A stretch of DNA of 56,046 nt. Source: Chloroflexota bacterium. Lineage in GTDB: Bacteria; Chloroflexota; Anaerolineae; Anaerolineales; Villigracilaceae. Positions within the stretch are counted from its first letter, which is position 1. Each line of letters opens with the position of its first letter. Location of the stretch: assembly GCA_016866195.1 (NCBI GenBank), contig VGNF01000002.1, positions 1 to 56,046 of the forward strand. The letters are read 5' to 3'. Under the pieces are notes generated by a model, which saw only the letters and a list, made by a program, of their open reading frames with translations, was not told the DNA's origin and made no database searches. Shown here piece after piece: positions 19,547 through 27,452 of this stretch. The position numbers and the translations under genes are program-made.

Positions 19547-20560
19547 GTGCGGGCCAAAAACCTGATTGTCCTGGTATCGATCCTCTTGATCTTAACTGCT
19601 TGCGGACGGACGGCAACCGCGGCTCCTCCGACCGCGGTGCCGACTCAAACGCCGATTCCTTCACCGACGCCGATCCCGACCGCCTCGACCCCGCTGGTGA
19701 TCCTCGTCCTGCCCGCGGACATGGATCAGCCCACATCGGACCTTTACCAGAAGACGGTATATGACCTGGCAAGCGGATCCGGTTATCGCTTTCAGGTTCG
19801 AAATGCATTGACCCCCACCGATCTGGTGGATCCCACCTTGAAAGTGGTGATCGCCCTGCCGCCCGATCCTGGTCTCGCCTCGCTGGCGCCCACAGCGCCG
19901 GCGGTGCAGTTCCTGGCCGTGGACATCCCGGATCTGACCGCGGGAGGAAACGTCAGCGTGCTTGCACCCGACTCTCAGGTGGAGCTGCCCGCCTTTATGG
20001 CCGGATACATTGCGGCATTGGTCACTGAAGAATACCACACGGGCATGATCCTTCCGCAGGGTGACCAGGACGCCTTGCGAGCCTATAACGCCTTCGTCAC
20101 CGGCCGCAGGTTCTACTGTGGTTTGTGCAACACGTTTTATTACACGCCCATCACCTACCCGACCTACATCGAGATCCCGCCGGATGAAGACCCGGCCCGC
20201 TATGGGGGATACGCAAACGTGTTGATCAACGACCGCGACGTCGATACGCTCTACATTTATCCCACACTGGCGGAGGATGAATTCCTTTCGTATGTTGGGA
20301 CGACCGGCGCCCTGTTGATCGGCACCCACACGCCCGAGCCTCGCCCGGGCGGCTGGGTGGCGACCATCGAACCCAATCCCATCAAGGCCATCCAGCTTGC
20401 CTGGCCGAACCTGATCGGAGGCCAGGGCGGGCTCAGCATCCAATCCCCTCTCGGGTTGACAGATGTGGACCCGGCCTTGCTTACCCCCGGCCGCCTGCGG
20501 CTGGCGCAGGAAACGCTGGATGGCCTGCTTGCAGGGCGGATAGCTCCCACCGCTCCATAA
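19547..20560 (+). CDS. BMP-like substrate-binding lipoprotein
   Basis: 337 residues from the GTG at 19547, which has GGAG eight bases ahead; a TTG 18 bases earlier is less likely. Lipobox LILTAC-GR, a Thr/Pro-rich spacer, then an alpha/beta domain. PLVILVLPADMDQP opens it, and PAFMAGYIAALVTEEYHTGM resembles the LAGxxAA segment of basic-membrane-protein (PF02608) binding proteins. No permease or ATPase lies next to it, so it may be an orphan receptor or a surface-binding protein. Family placement is tentative. Confidence 0.7.
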   Translation: MRAKNLIVLVSILLILTACGRTATAAPPTAVPTQTPIPSPTPIPTASTPLVILVLPADMDQPTSDLYQKTVYDLASGSGYRFQVRNALTPTDLVDPTLKVVIALPPDPGLASLAPTAPAVQFLAVDIPDLTAGGNVSVLAPDSQVELPAFMAGYIAALVTEEYHTGMILPQGDQDALRAYNAFVTGRRFYCGLCNTFYYTPITYPTYIEIPPDEDPARYGGYANVLINDRDVDTLYIYPTLAEDEFLSYVGTTGALLIGTHTPEPRPGGWVATIEPNPIKAIQLAWPNLIGGQGGLSIQSPLGLTDVDPALLTPGRLRLAQETLDGLLAGRIAPTAP

Positions 20561-20573
20561 TCGTCGAATGACC

Positions 20574-20601
20574 TTGACTTTCTTTTCGATCCTGTGATAC
20601 A
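20574..20601 (+). promoter_or_regulatory. Promoter for leader ORF and GNAT operon
   Basis: TTGACT (20574-20579) and GATACA (20596-20601), 16 bases apart, lie about 50 bases before the leader ORF. It is the only good sigma-70-like pair between the lipoprotein and the GNAT genes. Confidence 0.5.
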
Positions 20602-20649
20602 CTCACGCCCGCTTGAAAAAACCAATCCAATGAAAGGAGGCGCACGCAC

Positions 20650-20733
20650 ATGGTTATGAACAAGTACAATACCATCCCCTTGCTCGGCAGCGATGCCGGT
20701 GTCCGTTCGCGCAGTGCGCCTGAAAATCGTTAG
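20650..20733 (+). CDS. 27-residue leader peptide ORF
   Basis: ATG at 20650 with a strong AAAGGAGG eight bases upstream, stop TAG at 20731. The product reads MVMNKYNTIPLLGSDAGVRS followed by RSAPENR. A terminator hairpin starts 20 bases after the stop and the acetyltransferase operon follows. Strong ribosome-binding site, short length and a terminator before the structural genes are the layout of a ribosome-mediated attenuator. There is no run of one amino acid, so antibiotic-dependent stalling is more likely than amino-acid control. Function is inference; no homologue is known to me. Confidence 0.55.
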   Translation: MVMNKYNTIPLLGSDAGVRSRSAPENR

Positions 20734-20753
20734 GGTTAACCCTCGTCCCTTGC

Positions 20754-20787
20754 GGCCACGGTGCACCTGCGACCCGTGGCCTTTTTC
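20754..20787 (+). terminator. Attenuator-type terminator before GNAT operon
   Basis: GGCCACGG (20754-20761) pairs with CCGTGGCC (20774-20781), followed by TTTTTC. A second GGCCACGG lies at 20802-20809 and can pair with the same 3' arm or with CCGTGGTC (20820-20827), giving alternative folds. Confidence 0.65.
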
Positions 20788-20854
20788 TTTGTCCGTTCGA
20801 CGGCCACGGATGACAAGAACCGTGGTCGTGTTGTTTAATGGATCGGAGGAAATC

Positions 20855-21463
20855 ATGTTAGACATTAAAACCCAGTTGTTCGAATCCAGGGATGTGCGTC
20901 TTGGACCGATTGACCTTGAGATTCATCCCGCGATTGAATCCAGATGGACACATGACGCCGAATTCATGCGCCTGATGGAGTTGAAACCTGTACGCCCGCT
21001 TTCACCGGCCATGGTTAAAAAGCAGTATGAATCGATCGAGAAGCGGATGGAAGACGAAAGGAATTTGTTCCATTTCACCGTTCGTGCGCGCGCCGACGAC
21101 TGCCTGATCGGGAAGGCGGTCGTGGAGTGGATCGATTGGACCAACGGCAACGGTTTTCTCTGTCTGGGTATCGGGGAAGCCGCGGAGCGCCGCAAGGGAT
21201 ACGGTACGCAGGTCTTGAACATGCTTCTGCGCTTTGCATTCGATGAGTTGAACCTGTACCGTGTGACAGCCGTCGTGCCGGGATATAACGAAGGCGCCCT
21301 TCACTTCTTCCGGAAGGCCGGATTTGTGGAGGAAATACGCCGCCGCAAGGCTTTGTACCGGGATGGAGAGTTCTGGGACCTGATTTCTTTGGGATTGCTG
21401 AATGCCGAATGGCGTGAGCGGATAGGCAGTATGTTCCCGCGCGGTGCCGGCGGACAGGGGTGA
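20855..21463 (+). CDS. GNAT acetyltransferase, RimJ/RimL type
   Basis: 202 residues from the ATG at 20855, preceded by GGAGG. The body has the acetyl-CoA loop EAAERRKGYGTQVLNMLLRF followed by NLYRVTAVVPGYNEGALHFF and KAGFVEE, which are classic GNAT motifs. It is first of three acetyltransferase genes in one operon behind a leader ORF and terminator. Antibiotic or toxin acetylation is a reasonable idea from that context; protein N-acetylation is the alternative. Confidence 0.85.
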   Translation: MLDIKTQLFESRDVRLGPIDLEIHPAIESRWTHDAEFMRLMELKPVRPLSPAMVKKQYESIEKRMEDERNLFHFTVRARADDCLIGKAVVEWIDWTNGNGFLCLGIGEAAERRKGYGTQVLNMLLRFAFDELNLYRVTAVVPGYNEGALHFFRKAGFVEEIRRRKALYRDGEFWDLISLGLLNAEWRERIGSMFPRGAGGQG

Positions 21464-21467
21464 GGCG

Positions 21468-22022
21468 ATGAAAGACATCTATCGCGGAACCCTTGTCCGC
21501 CTCTCGGCGATCTCGTCGGATGATTTGGCGAAGGCCTTCGTCCAATGGGATCGCGATTCGGAAATGCGCCGTCTTGCAGATAGTGATCCGGCTCAGTTGT
21601 GGTCTGAGAACAAGCTCAAGGAATTCTTCGATAAGGACTTTGAGAAGGACCCTCCACGGGCCTATCGTTTTGCCATTCGCACGCTGGCGGAGGATCGATT
21701 GATCGGCACAACCGGCCTTGTCCCAAACCTGCCTCATGGCGACGCCTGGTTTTTCATCGTGCTCGGCGATCGTGAGTCCTGGAATAAAGGGTACGGCACG
21801 GACGCGGCGCAGCTGGTCCTGCAGTATGGTTTTGTGGAATTGAACCTGCGCCGCATTACCCTCGGCCTGCATTCCTACAATGATCGTGCATTCAGATCCT
21901 ATGAAAAGGCCGGATTCAGGATGGAGGGCCGTATGCGCGGCGAAGGCCTGCGCGGAGGTGTGCGCTTTGACGGTCTTTACATGGGAATCCTGCGCGAAGA
22001 ATGGATGGAGAGCAATCCATGA
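21468..22022 (+). CDS. GNAT acetyltransferase, RimJ/RimL type
   Basis: 184 residues from the ATG at 21468, four bases after the preceding stop, with GTGAGG as ribosome site. It shows YRGTLVRLSAISSDDLAKAF, the CoA loop RESWNKGYGTDAAQLVLQYG and LNLRRITLGLHSYNDRAFRS. Its stop overlaps the next start (ATGA), so translation is coupled. It is paralogous in layout to the previous gene but not closely similar in sequence. Confidence 0.87.
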   Translation: MKDIYRGTLVRLSAISSDDLAKAFVQWDRDSEMRRLADSDPAQLWSENKLKEFFDKDFEKDPPRAYRFAIRTLAEDRLIGTTGLVPNLPHGDAWFFIVLGDRESWNKGYGTDAAQLVLQYGFVELNLRRITLGLHSYNDRAFRSYEKAGFRMEGRMRGEGLRGGVRFDGLYMGILREEWMESNP

Positions 22023-23011
22023 AGACCATGCAGTTGAATGCCTCACAGCTTGCTTCCGGGCTCACCCTGCGCCCGGTCCAATGGCCAGACCTGCAAGCTG
22101 TGGCGCAACTCATTTATGACGTGTGTGAAAAGGACGGCGATACGACCGTGGCGGTTACTCCCGAGGATTTGAAACTCGAGTGGCAAAAGGAGGATTTCAA
22201 CCTCGCGACGGATACGGCGCTGGTGGAGGACGGGAATGGCCGGGTTGTCGGGTATGAGGAATTTTTCGACATGCACGAGCATTACAGCCTCAGGCTGGAT
22301 GGCTATGTCCATCCGGACTTCAATGGTCTGGGGATCGGCACGACTCTGCTGCGCGCCATGGAAGCCCGGGCACAGGATGCGATACCGCTCGCAGCGCCGG
22401 ATATGCGCGTGTTTCTGCGCAGCACGATCGACAATCGGGACGAGGCCGGCCATTCCCTTCACAGGAATGAAGGGTATTCCCCAAAACGCTATCATTGGCG
22501 GATGGAAATCGAACTCGGGGATACCACTCCCGAACCAGCCCGGCCTGCCGGTATTGAACTCCGCCCGTTTGACCGGGAAACCCATGCCCGGGCGGTGTGG
22601 GAAGCCGCAAACGAAGCCTTCCGAGATCATTGGTCGCACCATGACGTTGATTTTGCTGAATGGTGCCGGGAGCGGTTTGAACGGGAGGATTTCGACCCGG
22701 CGCTCTGGCTGGTCGCCTGGGATGAGGATCAGGTGGCCGGTTTTTCGCTAAACCGATTCCGCATGGGCGTCGGTTGGGTCGGAAGCCTGGGCGTGCGCCG
22801 TCCGTGGCGGAAGCAGGGGCTTGGCCTGGCGCTGCTGCAGCATTCCTTCGGCGAATTCCATCGCCGCGGCATGCGTACGATCGGCCTGGGTGTGGATGCC
22901 CTGAACCCGACCGGCGCGACGCGCCTATACCAGCGGGCCGGCATGCATGTCGCCAGCGAGTTCCTTACCTACGAGAAGGAACTGCGGCCGGGCAGGTCGA
23001 TGGAGGACTGA
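22019..23011 (+). CDS. Tandem-domain GNAT acetyltransferase
   Basis: 330 residues holding two GNAT domains. The first (about 15-165) has HPDFNGLGIGTTLLRAMEAR; the second (about 175-325) has RRPWRKQGLGLALLQHSF and GLGVDALNPTGATRLYQRAG. Double GNAT proteins include mycothiol synthase and uncharacterised Chloroflexota enzymes. The start is the ATG overlapping the previous stop. It ends the three-gene operon. Confidence 0.88.
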   Translation: MKTMQLNASQLASGLTLRPVQWPDLQAVAQLIYDVCEKDGDTTVAVTPEDLKLEWQKEDFNLATDTALVEDGNGRVVGYEEFFDMHEHYSLRLDGYVHPDFNGLGIGTTLLRAMEARAQDAIPLAAPDMRVFLRSTIDNRDEAGHSLHRNEGYSPKRYHWRMEIELGDTTPEPARPAGIELRPFDRETHARAVWEAANEAFRDHWSHHDVDFAEWCRERFEREDFDPALWLVAWDEDQVAGFSLNRFRMGVGWVGSLGVRRPWRKQGLGLALLQHSFGEFHRRGMRTIGLGVDALNPTGATRLYQRAGMHVASEFLTYEKELRPGRSMED

Positions 23012-23086
23012 TTCCTCAAGGCGATTCGCAGTCGGGGCAAAATCAGTGTAGAATCAGGCCATTCTCGATCCAAGAAAGGGTGGCCC

Positions 23087-23584
23087 ATGAACCTGCGTTG
23101 CATTTATTGTCAAACCCCGTTTACGCTCGGCCGGGCGGAAATGTTGAATGCCATCCTGAGCATGAACGAAAAAAACATGAATCATTACGATGCTCATTGC
23201 CCGCGCTGCCGCCGCGCCAATTCGATCTCGCGCCAGCGCATGGAATTGTTCTTCCCGAATTGGCAGGAAGCCGCCAGGCAGCAGGCTGCCATGCCTGCCG
23301 CGCCGGTGACCGCCCCAGCTCCAATTGCCACAGCTGCCCTGCGGACCGAACCCCTATCCAAGGCTGGCAAGGCCCCGGTAAGCGTGCCGGCTAAAGCCGG
23401 CCCCCAGGCGAAGGCAACCATGCCCGGCAAAGCCACAGCCAAAAGGAAAAAGTCGGGGGGGAAGAAGGTTGCGCCCGCCAAGGCAGCTGCAAAATTGAAG
23501 AAGACCACAGGCGGCAAGGTCAAACCGGCCGCGAAAACGGCCTCCAAGGGGAAGAAGTCACCCGTCAAAGGTAAGAAGAAATAA
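23087..23584 (+). CDS. Zinc-ribbon protein with Lys/Ala-rich histone-like tail
   Basis: 165 residues. The N-terminal 60 residues form a zinc ribbon: C5-x2-C8 (RCIYCQTPF) and a CPRC pair (AHCPRCRRAN). From about residue 65 the protein becomes Ala/Pro-rich and then a Lys/Ala/Gly tail (KATAKRKKSGGKKVAPAKAA and on), like histone H1 or bacterial AlgP-type tails. Nucleic-acid binding is the obvious guess. A terminator follows directly. I do not recognise a named family. Confidence 0.75.
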   Translation: MNLRCIYCQTPFTLGRAEMLNAILSMNEKNMNHYDAHCPRCRRANSISRQRMELFFPNWQEAARQQAAMPAAPVTAPAPIATAALRTEPLSKAGKAPVSVPAKAGPQAKATMPGKATAKRKKSGGKKVAPAKAAAKLKKTTGGKVKPAAKTASKGKKSPVKGKKK

Positions 23585-23606
23585 CCTCCGTCCAAAATGA
23601 TCCTCG

Positions 23607-23652
23607 CGAAGCCGCAAAGACGTGAGTGGTCTCTGGCGGCTTCGTGGTTTTT
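23607..23652 (+). terminator. Intrinsic terminator
   Basis: CGAAGCCGC (23607-23615) pairs with GCGGCTTCG (23636-23644), followed by TGGTTTTT. It closes the zinc-ribbon gene and lies against the HAD gene start. Confidence 0.65.
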
Positions 23653-23664
23653 ATGGGAATCCCC

Positions 23665-24270
23665 ATGCCCTTTCGTGCCGTGTTCTTCGATTTTGGCGGT
23701 GTGATCCTGCGCACCGAGTACCAGTCCCCGCGCCAGGGATTGGCCGAACGCTTCAACATGGACTACGAGGAGATCGAAAAGGTCGTCTTCGGGTCTGAAT
23801 CTTCCCGGCGCGCCTCATTGGGTGAGATCACAGAGGAGACGCATTGGCTTGAGGTGCTTAAACGTCTCAAGCTGCCGGCCTCCGAAATGACAGCCTTTCA
23901 GGACGCTTTCTTCGGGGGTGATGTGATTGACCGCGAGTTGGTGCAGTTCATTCGCTCCCTGCGCGGGAAGGTCCATACCGGCCTGATCTCCAACGCCTGG
24001 AGCGGCTTGCGCGATTACCTTGCGAAGGAAAAGCTGACAGACCTGTTTGAGACCCTCGTCATTTCGGCGGAAGTTGGCGTGGTCAAGCCGGAGGCGAGGA
24101 TCTACAACCTCGCCCTGGAGCGGTCCGGGGTCCGGGCGGAGGAGGCGGCCTTCGTAGACGATTTCGCGGTCAATGTAGAAGGGAGTGAAAAAGTCGGCAT
24201 GCGCGGCGTGCTTTTCAAGGATCCGCAGGAGGCTGTTAGTCAGTTGAAGAAGTTGTTGACGATTCCCTGA
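23665..24270 (+). CDS. HAD-family phosphatase, YihX-like
   Basis: 201 residues from the ATG at 23665 (another in-frame ATG at 23653 is possible). Motif I is FFDFGGVIL, with the nucleophile Asp and Gly in the second position as in many subfamily IA enzymes; motif II is TGLISNAWSG; Lys of motif III in VGVVKPEARIY; motif IV AAFVDDFAVN. Similar proteins dephosphorylate sugar phosphates such as glucose 1-phosphate. Substrate not decidable. Confidence 0.87.
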   Translation: MPFRAVFFDFGGVILRTEYQSPRQGLAERFNMDYEEIEKVVFGSESSRRASLGEITEETHWLEVLKRLKLPASEMTAFQDAFFGGDVIDRELVQFIRSLRGKVHTGLISNAWSGLRDYLAKEKLTDLFETLVISAEVGVVKPEARIYNLALERSGVRAEEAAFVDDFAVNVEGSEKVGMRGVLFKDPQEAVSQLKKLLTIP

Positions 24271-24366
24271 AAAGGGTTTGTTCATCTGGCGTTATATCGA
24301 AGTGGGTGAGGATGTGGGAGAAAGGATCACCCATGCTTTCATCAAAGGTTGGGAATAAGGGACATT

Positions 24367-25662
24367 ATGATTAATAGCCTCAAGCTGGATGCTGCCAGGG
24401 TTTATCTGTTCATCGAGATTTCCGCCTCGGTCTTCTTTGGCATGATGTTCGTGACCACCTCACTGTACGAGGCCACGGTTGCAGGGCTCACCCCTCTGCA
24501 GCTCGTGTTGGTGGGGACCACACTTGAGCTTTCCGCATTTGTCTTCGAAGTTCCCACCGGTGTGGTGGCGGATGTGTATTCACGCCGTGTTTCGATCATC
24601 ATCGGATATGTATTGATGGGGATAGGCTTCCTTGTGGAGGGTCTCTTCCCCGCTTTTCTGCCCATCCTGCTGGCGCAGGTCATCTGGGGTTTGGGATACA
24701 CCTTCACCAGCGGCGCCACCCAAGCGTGGATCACGGACGAGGTCGGAGAGGAACCGGCCAACAAACTCTTCCTGCACGCCACGCAAGCCGGCCTCGTTGC
24801 CTCGCTGTTTGGAATGGGTCTTGCCATGCTGGTGGGCACGGAAAATGCCGCCATGCCGATACGATTCGGCGCGGTGGGTGTGATGATGATCGGACTCGTG
24901 CTCATGGTCATCATGCCGGAAACGGGATTCCATCCCGCTCCGCGCGAGGACCGGAATTCCTATCAGCACATGTGGCATACCTTCCTTGAAGGGGTGAAAG
25001 CTGTGCGCGCGCGTCCGTCCTTGATCACCATCCTGGGGGTGGGATTGTTCTATGGACTGTACAGTGAAGGCTTTGACCGTCTATGGGTCAAATACCTGCT
25101 CGATAGCTTTGAACTGCCGGTGATCTTTGGGAATAATCAAGTGGCTTTCTTTGCCCTGCTGCGCCTCGCCGGTTCGGTGTTGACCATCCTGGCGGTGCGG
25201 TTTGTGGAAAAACGTGTGGATTCGGGGAATGCGCTCGCCATTGGACGTGCCATGCTGGTGGTGACCGTCGTGATCGCGGTCGCGATGATCGGATTTGCCC
25301 TCTCACCGCTGATGCCCCTGGCTGCCTCGACAGTGCTGGGAGCCAGCATCGCTCTGTACCTGGTAATTGACGCCCTGCGTGATGTCAGGATCCCGCTCAG
25401 CACTGCCTGGGTAAATCAAAAGCTCGATCCGAGCGTACGCGCCACAGTCCACTCGATGGCCGGGCAGGTGGATGCCATCGGTCAGATTGCCGGTGGACCG
25501 AGCGTGGGTCTTATCGCCCGTCTCTTTTCAGTTGGTGCGGCGATTACCGTTTCAGGACTGCTGCTCACGCCTGCCCTGCCGTTGATCGGGCGCGCTAACC
25601 GCCTGTACGCGGAAGGGGTAAAGACCATTTCTGTCCCGCAAGCCCTAGACCCTTCGGATTGA
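24367..25662 (+). CDS. Major facilitator superfamily transporter
   Basis: 431 residues with about twelve hydrophobic segments. The ATG at 24367 follows AAGGGA; a TTG at 24349 is less likely. The loop 2-3 signature is VFEVPTGVVADVYSRRVSI, a form of GxxxDRxGRR, and LLAQVIWGLGYTFTSGATQA follows. It resembles MFS members annotated as multidrug or macrolide efflux in Gram-positives and Chloroflexota. Probable proton-driven efflux at the cytoplasmic membrane. Confidence 0.87.
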   Translation: MINSLKLDAARVYLFIEISASVFFGMMFVTTSLYEATVAGLTPLQLVLVGTTLELSAFVFEVPTGVVADVYSRRVSIIIGYVLMGIGFLVEGLFPAFLPILLAQVIWGLGYTFTSGATQAWITDEVGEEPANKLFLHATQAGLVASLFGMGLAMLVGTENAAMPIRFGAVGVMMIGLVLMVIMPETGFHPAPREDRNSYQHMWHTFLEGVKAVRARPSLITILGVGLFYGLYSEGFDRLWVKYLLDSFELPVIFGNNQVAFFALLRLAGSVLTILAVRFVEKRVDSGNALAIGRAMLVVTVVIAVAMIGFALSPLMPLAASTVLGASIALYLVIDALRDVRIPLSTAWVNQKLDPSVRATVHSMAGQVDAIGQIAGGPSVGLIARLFSVGAAITVSGLLLTPALPLIGRANRLYAEGVKTISVPQALDPSD

Positions 25663-25767
25663 ATCATCCTTCATACGCTGTAAGCCCGACGCACATTCCA
25701 CGCTGATTGGAGAGTCTTCTTCAGGTCATCCGGAGTCGAGCAGCGACATTCGTTGAGTGGTGAAAAA

Positions 25768-25791
25768 TGCCCATTCCAAATGGGCACTTTT
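25768..25791 (+). terminator. Intrinsic terminator after MFS gene
   Basis: TGCCCATT and AATGGGCA pair around CCA, followed by CTTTT, about 105 bases after the MFS stop. The gap before it holds nothing I recognise. Confidence 0.65.
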
Positions 25792-25841
25792 GATGTTTTC
25801 GGCGCCTCACCGCCCTGCTATAGTAGCCTTAGGAGCGAGGC

Positions 25842-26489
25842 ATGGACCTGGAACAATTCACCACGGTGTTGGGTGTGCTGGGCGCGTACTTTGTCATGGT
25901 GATGGTGCTTGCGGTGAGCGTGGAAACGATCCTCGAGCCTTTCACCTGGTGGTTTCGCGGACTGCAAAAGCGCGTCAGCCCGGATGAGGTGCTGAAGGAC
26001 ATCAAGAACTGGCTTCCGCCGATCGCGGACCTGGGTACGCGGGCTGCAGCCATTGCCAACTTGAGCGAGGAATATCGCTTGAACATGCGGGAAGTGCAGA
26101 AACGTCTTGAGACGATCAAGACCATTGCCGACGAGACCGCCAAGGGGCTCGGCGTGCACAAGCAGGTGGAGGATGCGGAGAAGAAGATCGCGGTCTACAT
26201 GGCGGCACTGCGCGACAAGTTCATGCTCGACGAACGCAAGCGCGTGGCCACCCTGCGCGTGCTCTCCGGGGTTGTGGGCATAGCGATTGCGCTCATGCTG
26301 CAGATCGATACGTTCGATATCATAGGAACTTTGTTCCCACAGGATGTGCACCTGATCCTCACCACACCCGGCGGTCAAATCGGGGGGATGATGATCACCG
26401 GCCTGGCAGCCAGCGCGGGCAGTTCGTTCTGGCACGACCAGCTGGGCAGGCTGCGAGCGATCAAGGATTCGGTGAGAGAATTGAAGTAA
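25842..26489 (+). CDS. Membrane protein with central coiled coil, unknown function
   Basis: 215 residues. AGGAG lies eight bases before the ATG. A transmembrane helix near residues 9-30 is followed by a charged region with coiled-coil character (LSEEYRLNMREVQKRLETIK, then EDAEKKIAVYMAALRDKFML), then two further hydrophobic segments at about 143-160 and 176-195. I do not recognise the family. The gene stands alone between two terminators. Confidence 0.75.
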   Translation: MDLEQFTTVLGVLGAYFVMVMVLAVSVETILEPFTWWFRGLQKRVSPDEVLKDIKNWLPPIADLGTRAAAIANLSEEYRLNMREVQKRLETIKTIADETAKGLGVHKQVEDAEKKIAVYMAALRDKFMLDERKRVATLRVLSGVVGIAIALMLQIDTFDIIGTLFPQDVHLILTTPGGQIGGMMITGLAASAGSSFWHDQLGRLRAIKDSVRELK

Positions 26490-26495
26490 AGAGCG

Positions 26496-26518
26496 AACCG
26501 CCCGTCAGGGCGGTTTTT
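26496..26518 (+). terminator. Intrinsic terminator
   Basis: AACCGCCC-GTCA-GGGCGGTT followed by TTTGGTT, seven bases after the stop of the membrane-protein gene. Confidence 0.8.
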
Positions 26519-26568
26519 GGTTGTCAACAGGCTGTTGATCTTGGAGTAGCGAAATCACCACCTACAGA

Positions 26569-26656
26569 GTGCTGCGTTAATATCTAAACTGTAATTGCGA
26601 TTGCCTACCTTGTTTCGGCCTAATCTCGTTTAGATATTTATGCAAGAAGCAGTAAA
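26569..26656. repeat. 88-bp dispersed repeat, copy B (least decayed)
   Basis: Same length and ends as copy A at 10611. Internal arms AATATCTAAAC (26579-26589) and GTTTAGATATT (26628-26638) are exact complements, so the transcript or single strand can fold. Non-coding. Confidence 0.75.
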
Positions 26657-26714
26657 TCTAACGCGGATTTCTTGTAGTGGGGGTGCAAAACCGCGAAAGA
26701 AAAGCAATTACAAG

Positions 26715-26751
26715 GTGCTGCGTTAATATCTAAACTGAACTTACGATTTCC
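26715..26751. repeat. 88-bp repeat family, truncated copy C
   Basis: Starts GTGCTGCGTTAATATCTAAA like copy B and loses similarity after about 37 bases. It lies 58 bases downstream of copy B in the same orientation, suggesting a partial tandem duplication or nested insertion. Confidence 0.65.
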
Positions 26752-26834
26752 CATTTGTGAAGGAAACAGGAGACCTTTGCGTCTTAGTGACTTTGTGTTA
26801 AATGAGAGCGGATTGGGAAGATCACTTTATGAGC

Positions 26835-26895
26835 GCGAAGGCGCAGAGTCGCGAAGCAATTGCATTAAATCTTTGCACCTTGGCGGCTTTGCTTC
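26835..26895. repeat. Degenerate GCGCAGAGTCGCG-type intergenic repeat
   Basis: GCGAAGGCGCAGAGTCGCGA on the left and TTTGCACCTTGGCGGCTTTG on the right form an imperfect inverted repeat. Related units are at 28900-29010. With the 88-bp copies it fills the 26519-26975 gap, in which I see no gene. Confidence 0.5.
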
Positions 26896-26975
26896 GAATC
26901 GGGCGTATCAGGAAGGCTGAACGCAAATTCGTGAAGGGATTGGATTAAGGCTTTGCGACTTTGGGTCAGATCAGA

Positions 26976-27362
26976 CTATAAATCATCCCCTCCCGCATCC
27001 CCTCCACCCAGATCCGGCAAGGCGGATTCGATCTCTTCCGGACTCTGGCCTGACTCGAGCCGGTCGACGACATCGTCGAACTCGGGAGGCAGGTCCTCAC
27101 CCATCTCACGGCCCATTTTGCGCATCATCCGGCCGAGCGCCTTGGGGTCGTCCTCCAGGCCCTCCATTCCGGAGAAATCATCCGCCATGGAATCCATGCG
27201 GCTCTCCTCCGATTTGGCGATGCGCACGCGGGTCATGCGGCGGCGGACCCGCTCACTGCCGCAATGTGTGCAGGTGACGGGGGTCTTTCCATATTCGCTA
27301 AAAGTCAGGAATACATCGAAGCGTTTTTCGCAGGCGGTGCAGGTAAAGTCGTAGGTTGGCAT
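26976..27362 (-). CDS. FmdB-family zinc-ribbon regulatory protein
   Basis: 128 residues. The N-terminal 45 residues are the FmdB zinc ribbon: MPTYDFTCTACEKRFDVF with C8-x2-C11, then TCTHCGSERVRRR with a second CxxC. The rest is acidic and low-complexity (DDPKALGRMMRKMGREMGED). FmdB proteins are small, probably metal-binding and of unclear function. It is divergent from guanylate kinase, and a TAAAAT box six bases from the ATG suggests leaderless transcription. Confidence 0.85.
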   Translation of the reverse strand: MPTYDFTCTACEKRFDVFLTFSEYGKTPVTCTHCGSERVRRRMTRVRIAKSEESRMDSMADDFSGMEGLEDDPKALGRMMRKMGREMGEDLPPEFDDVVDRLESGQSPEEIESALPDLGGGDAGGDDL

Positions 27363-27368
27363 GGGGAT

Positions 27369-27374
27369 ATTTTA
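27369..27374 (-). promoter_or_regulatory. -10-like box for leaderless FmdB-family mRNA
   Basis: On the minus strand TAAAAT, ATCCCC, then the ATG at 27362: six bases between, with no Shine-Dalgarno sequence. Confidence 0.45.
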
Positions 27375-27439
27375 ACGCGAAGACTAAAAGTCGAAAAGAT
27401 TCTTGTTTCTCGCCGTCAGGGATTAGGGAAATTCGTTGG

Positions 27440-27445
27440 TACAAT
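27440..27445 (+). promoter_or_regulatory. -10-like box for leaderless guanylate kinase mRNA
   Basis: TACAAT, then TATGAAC, then ATG at 27453. Seven bases favour 27453 over the ATG at 27447 as the true start. Confidence 0.45.
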
Positions 27446-27452
27446 TATGAAC

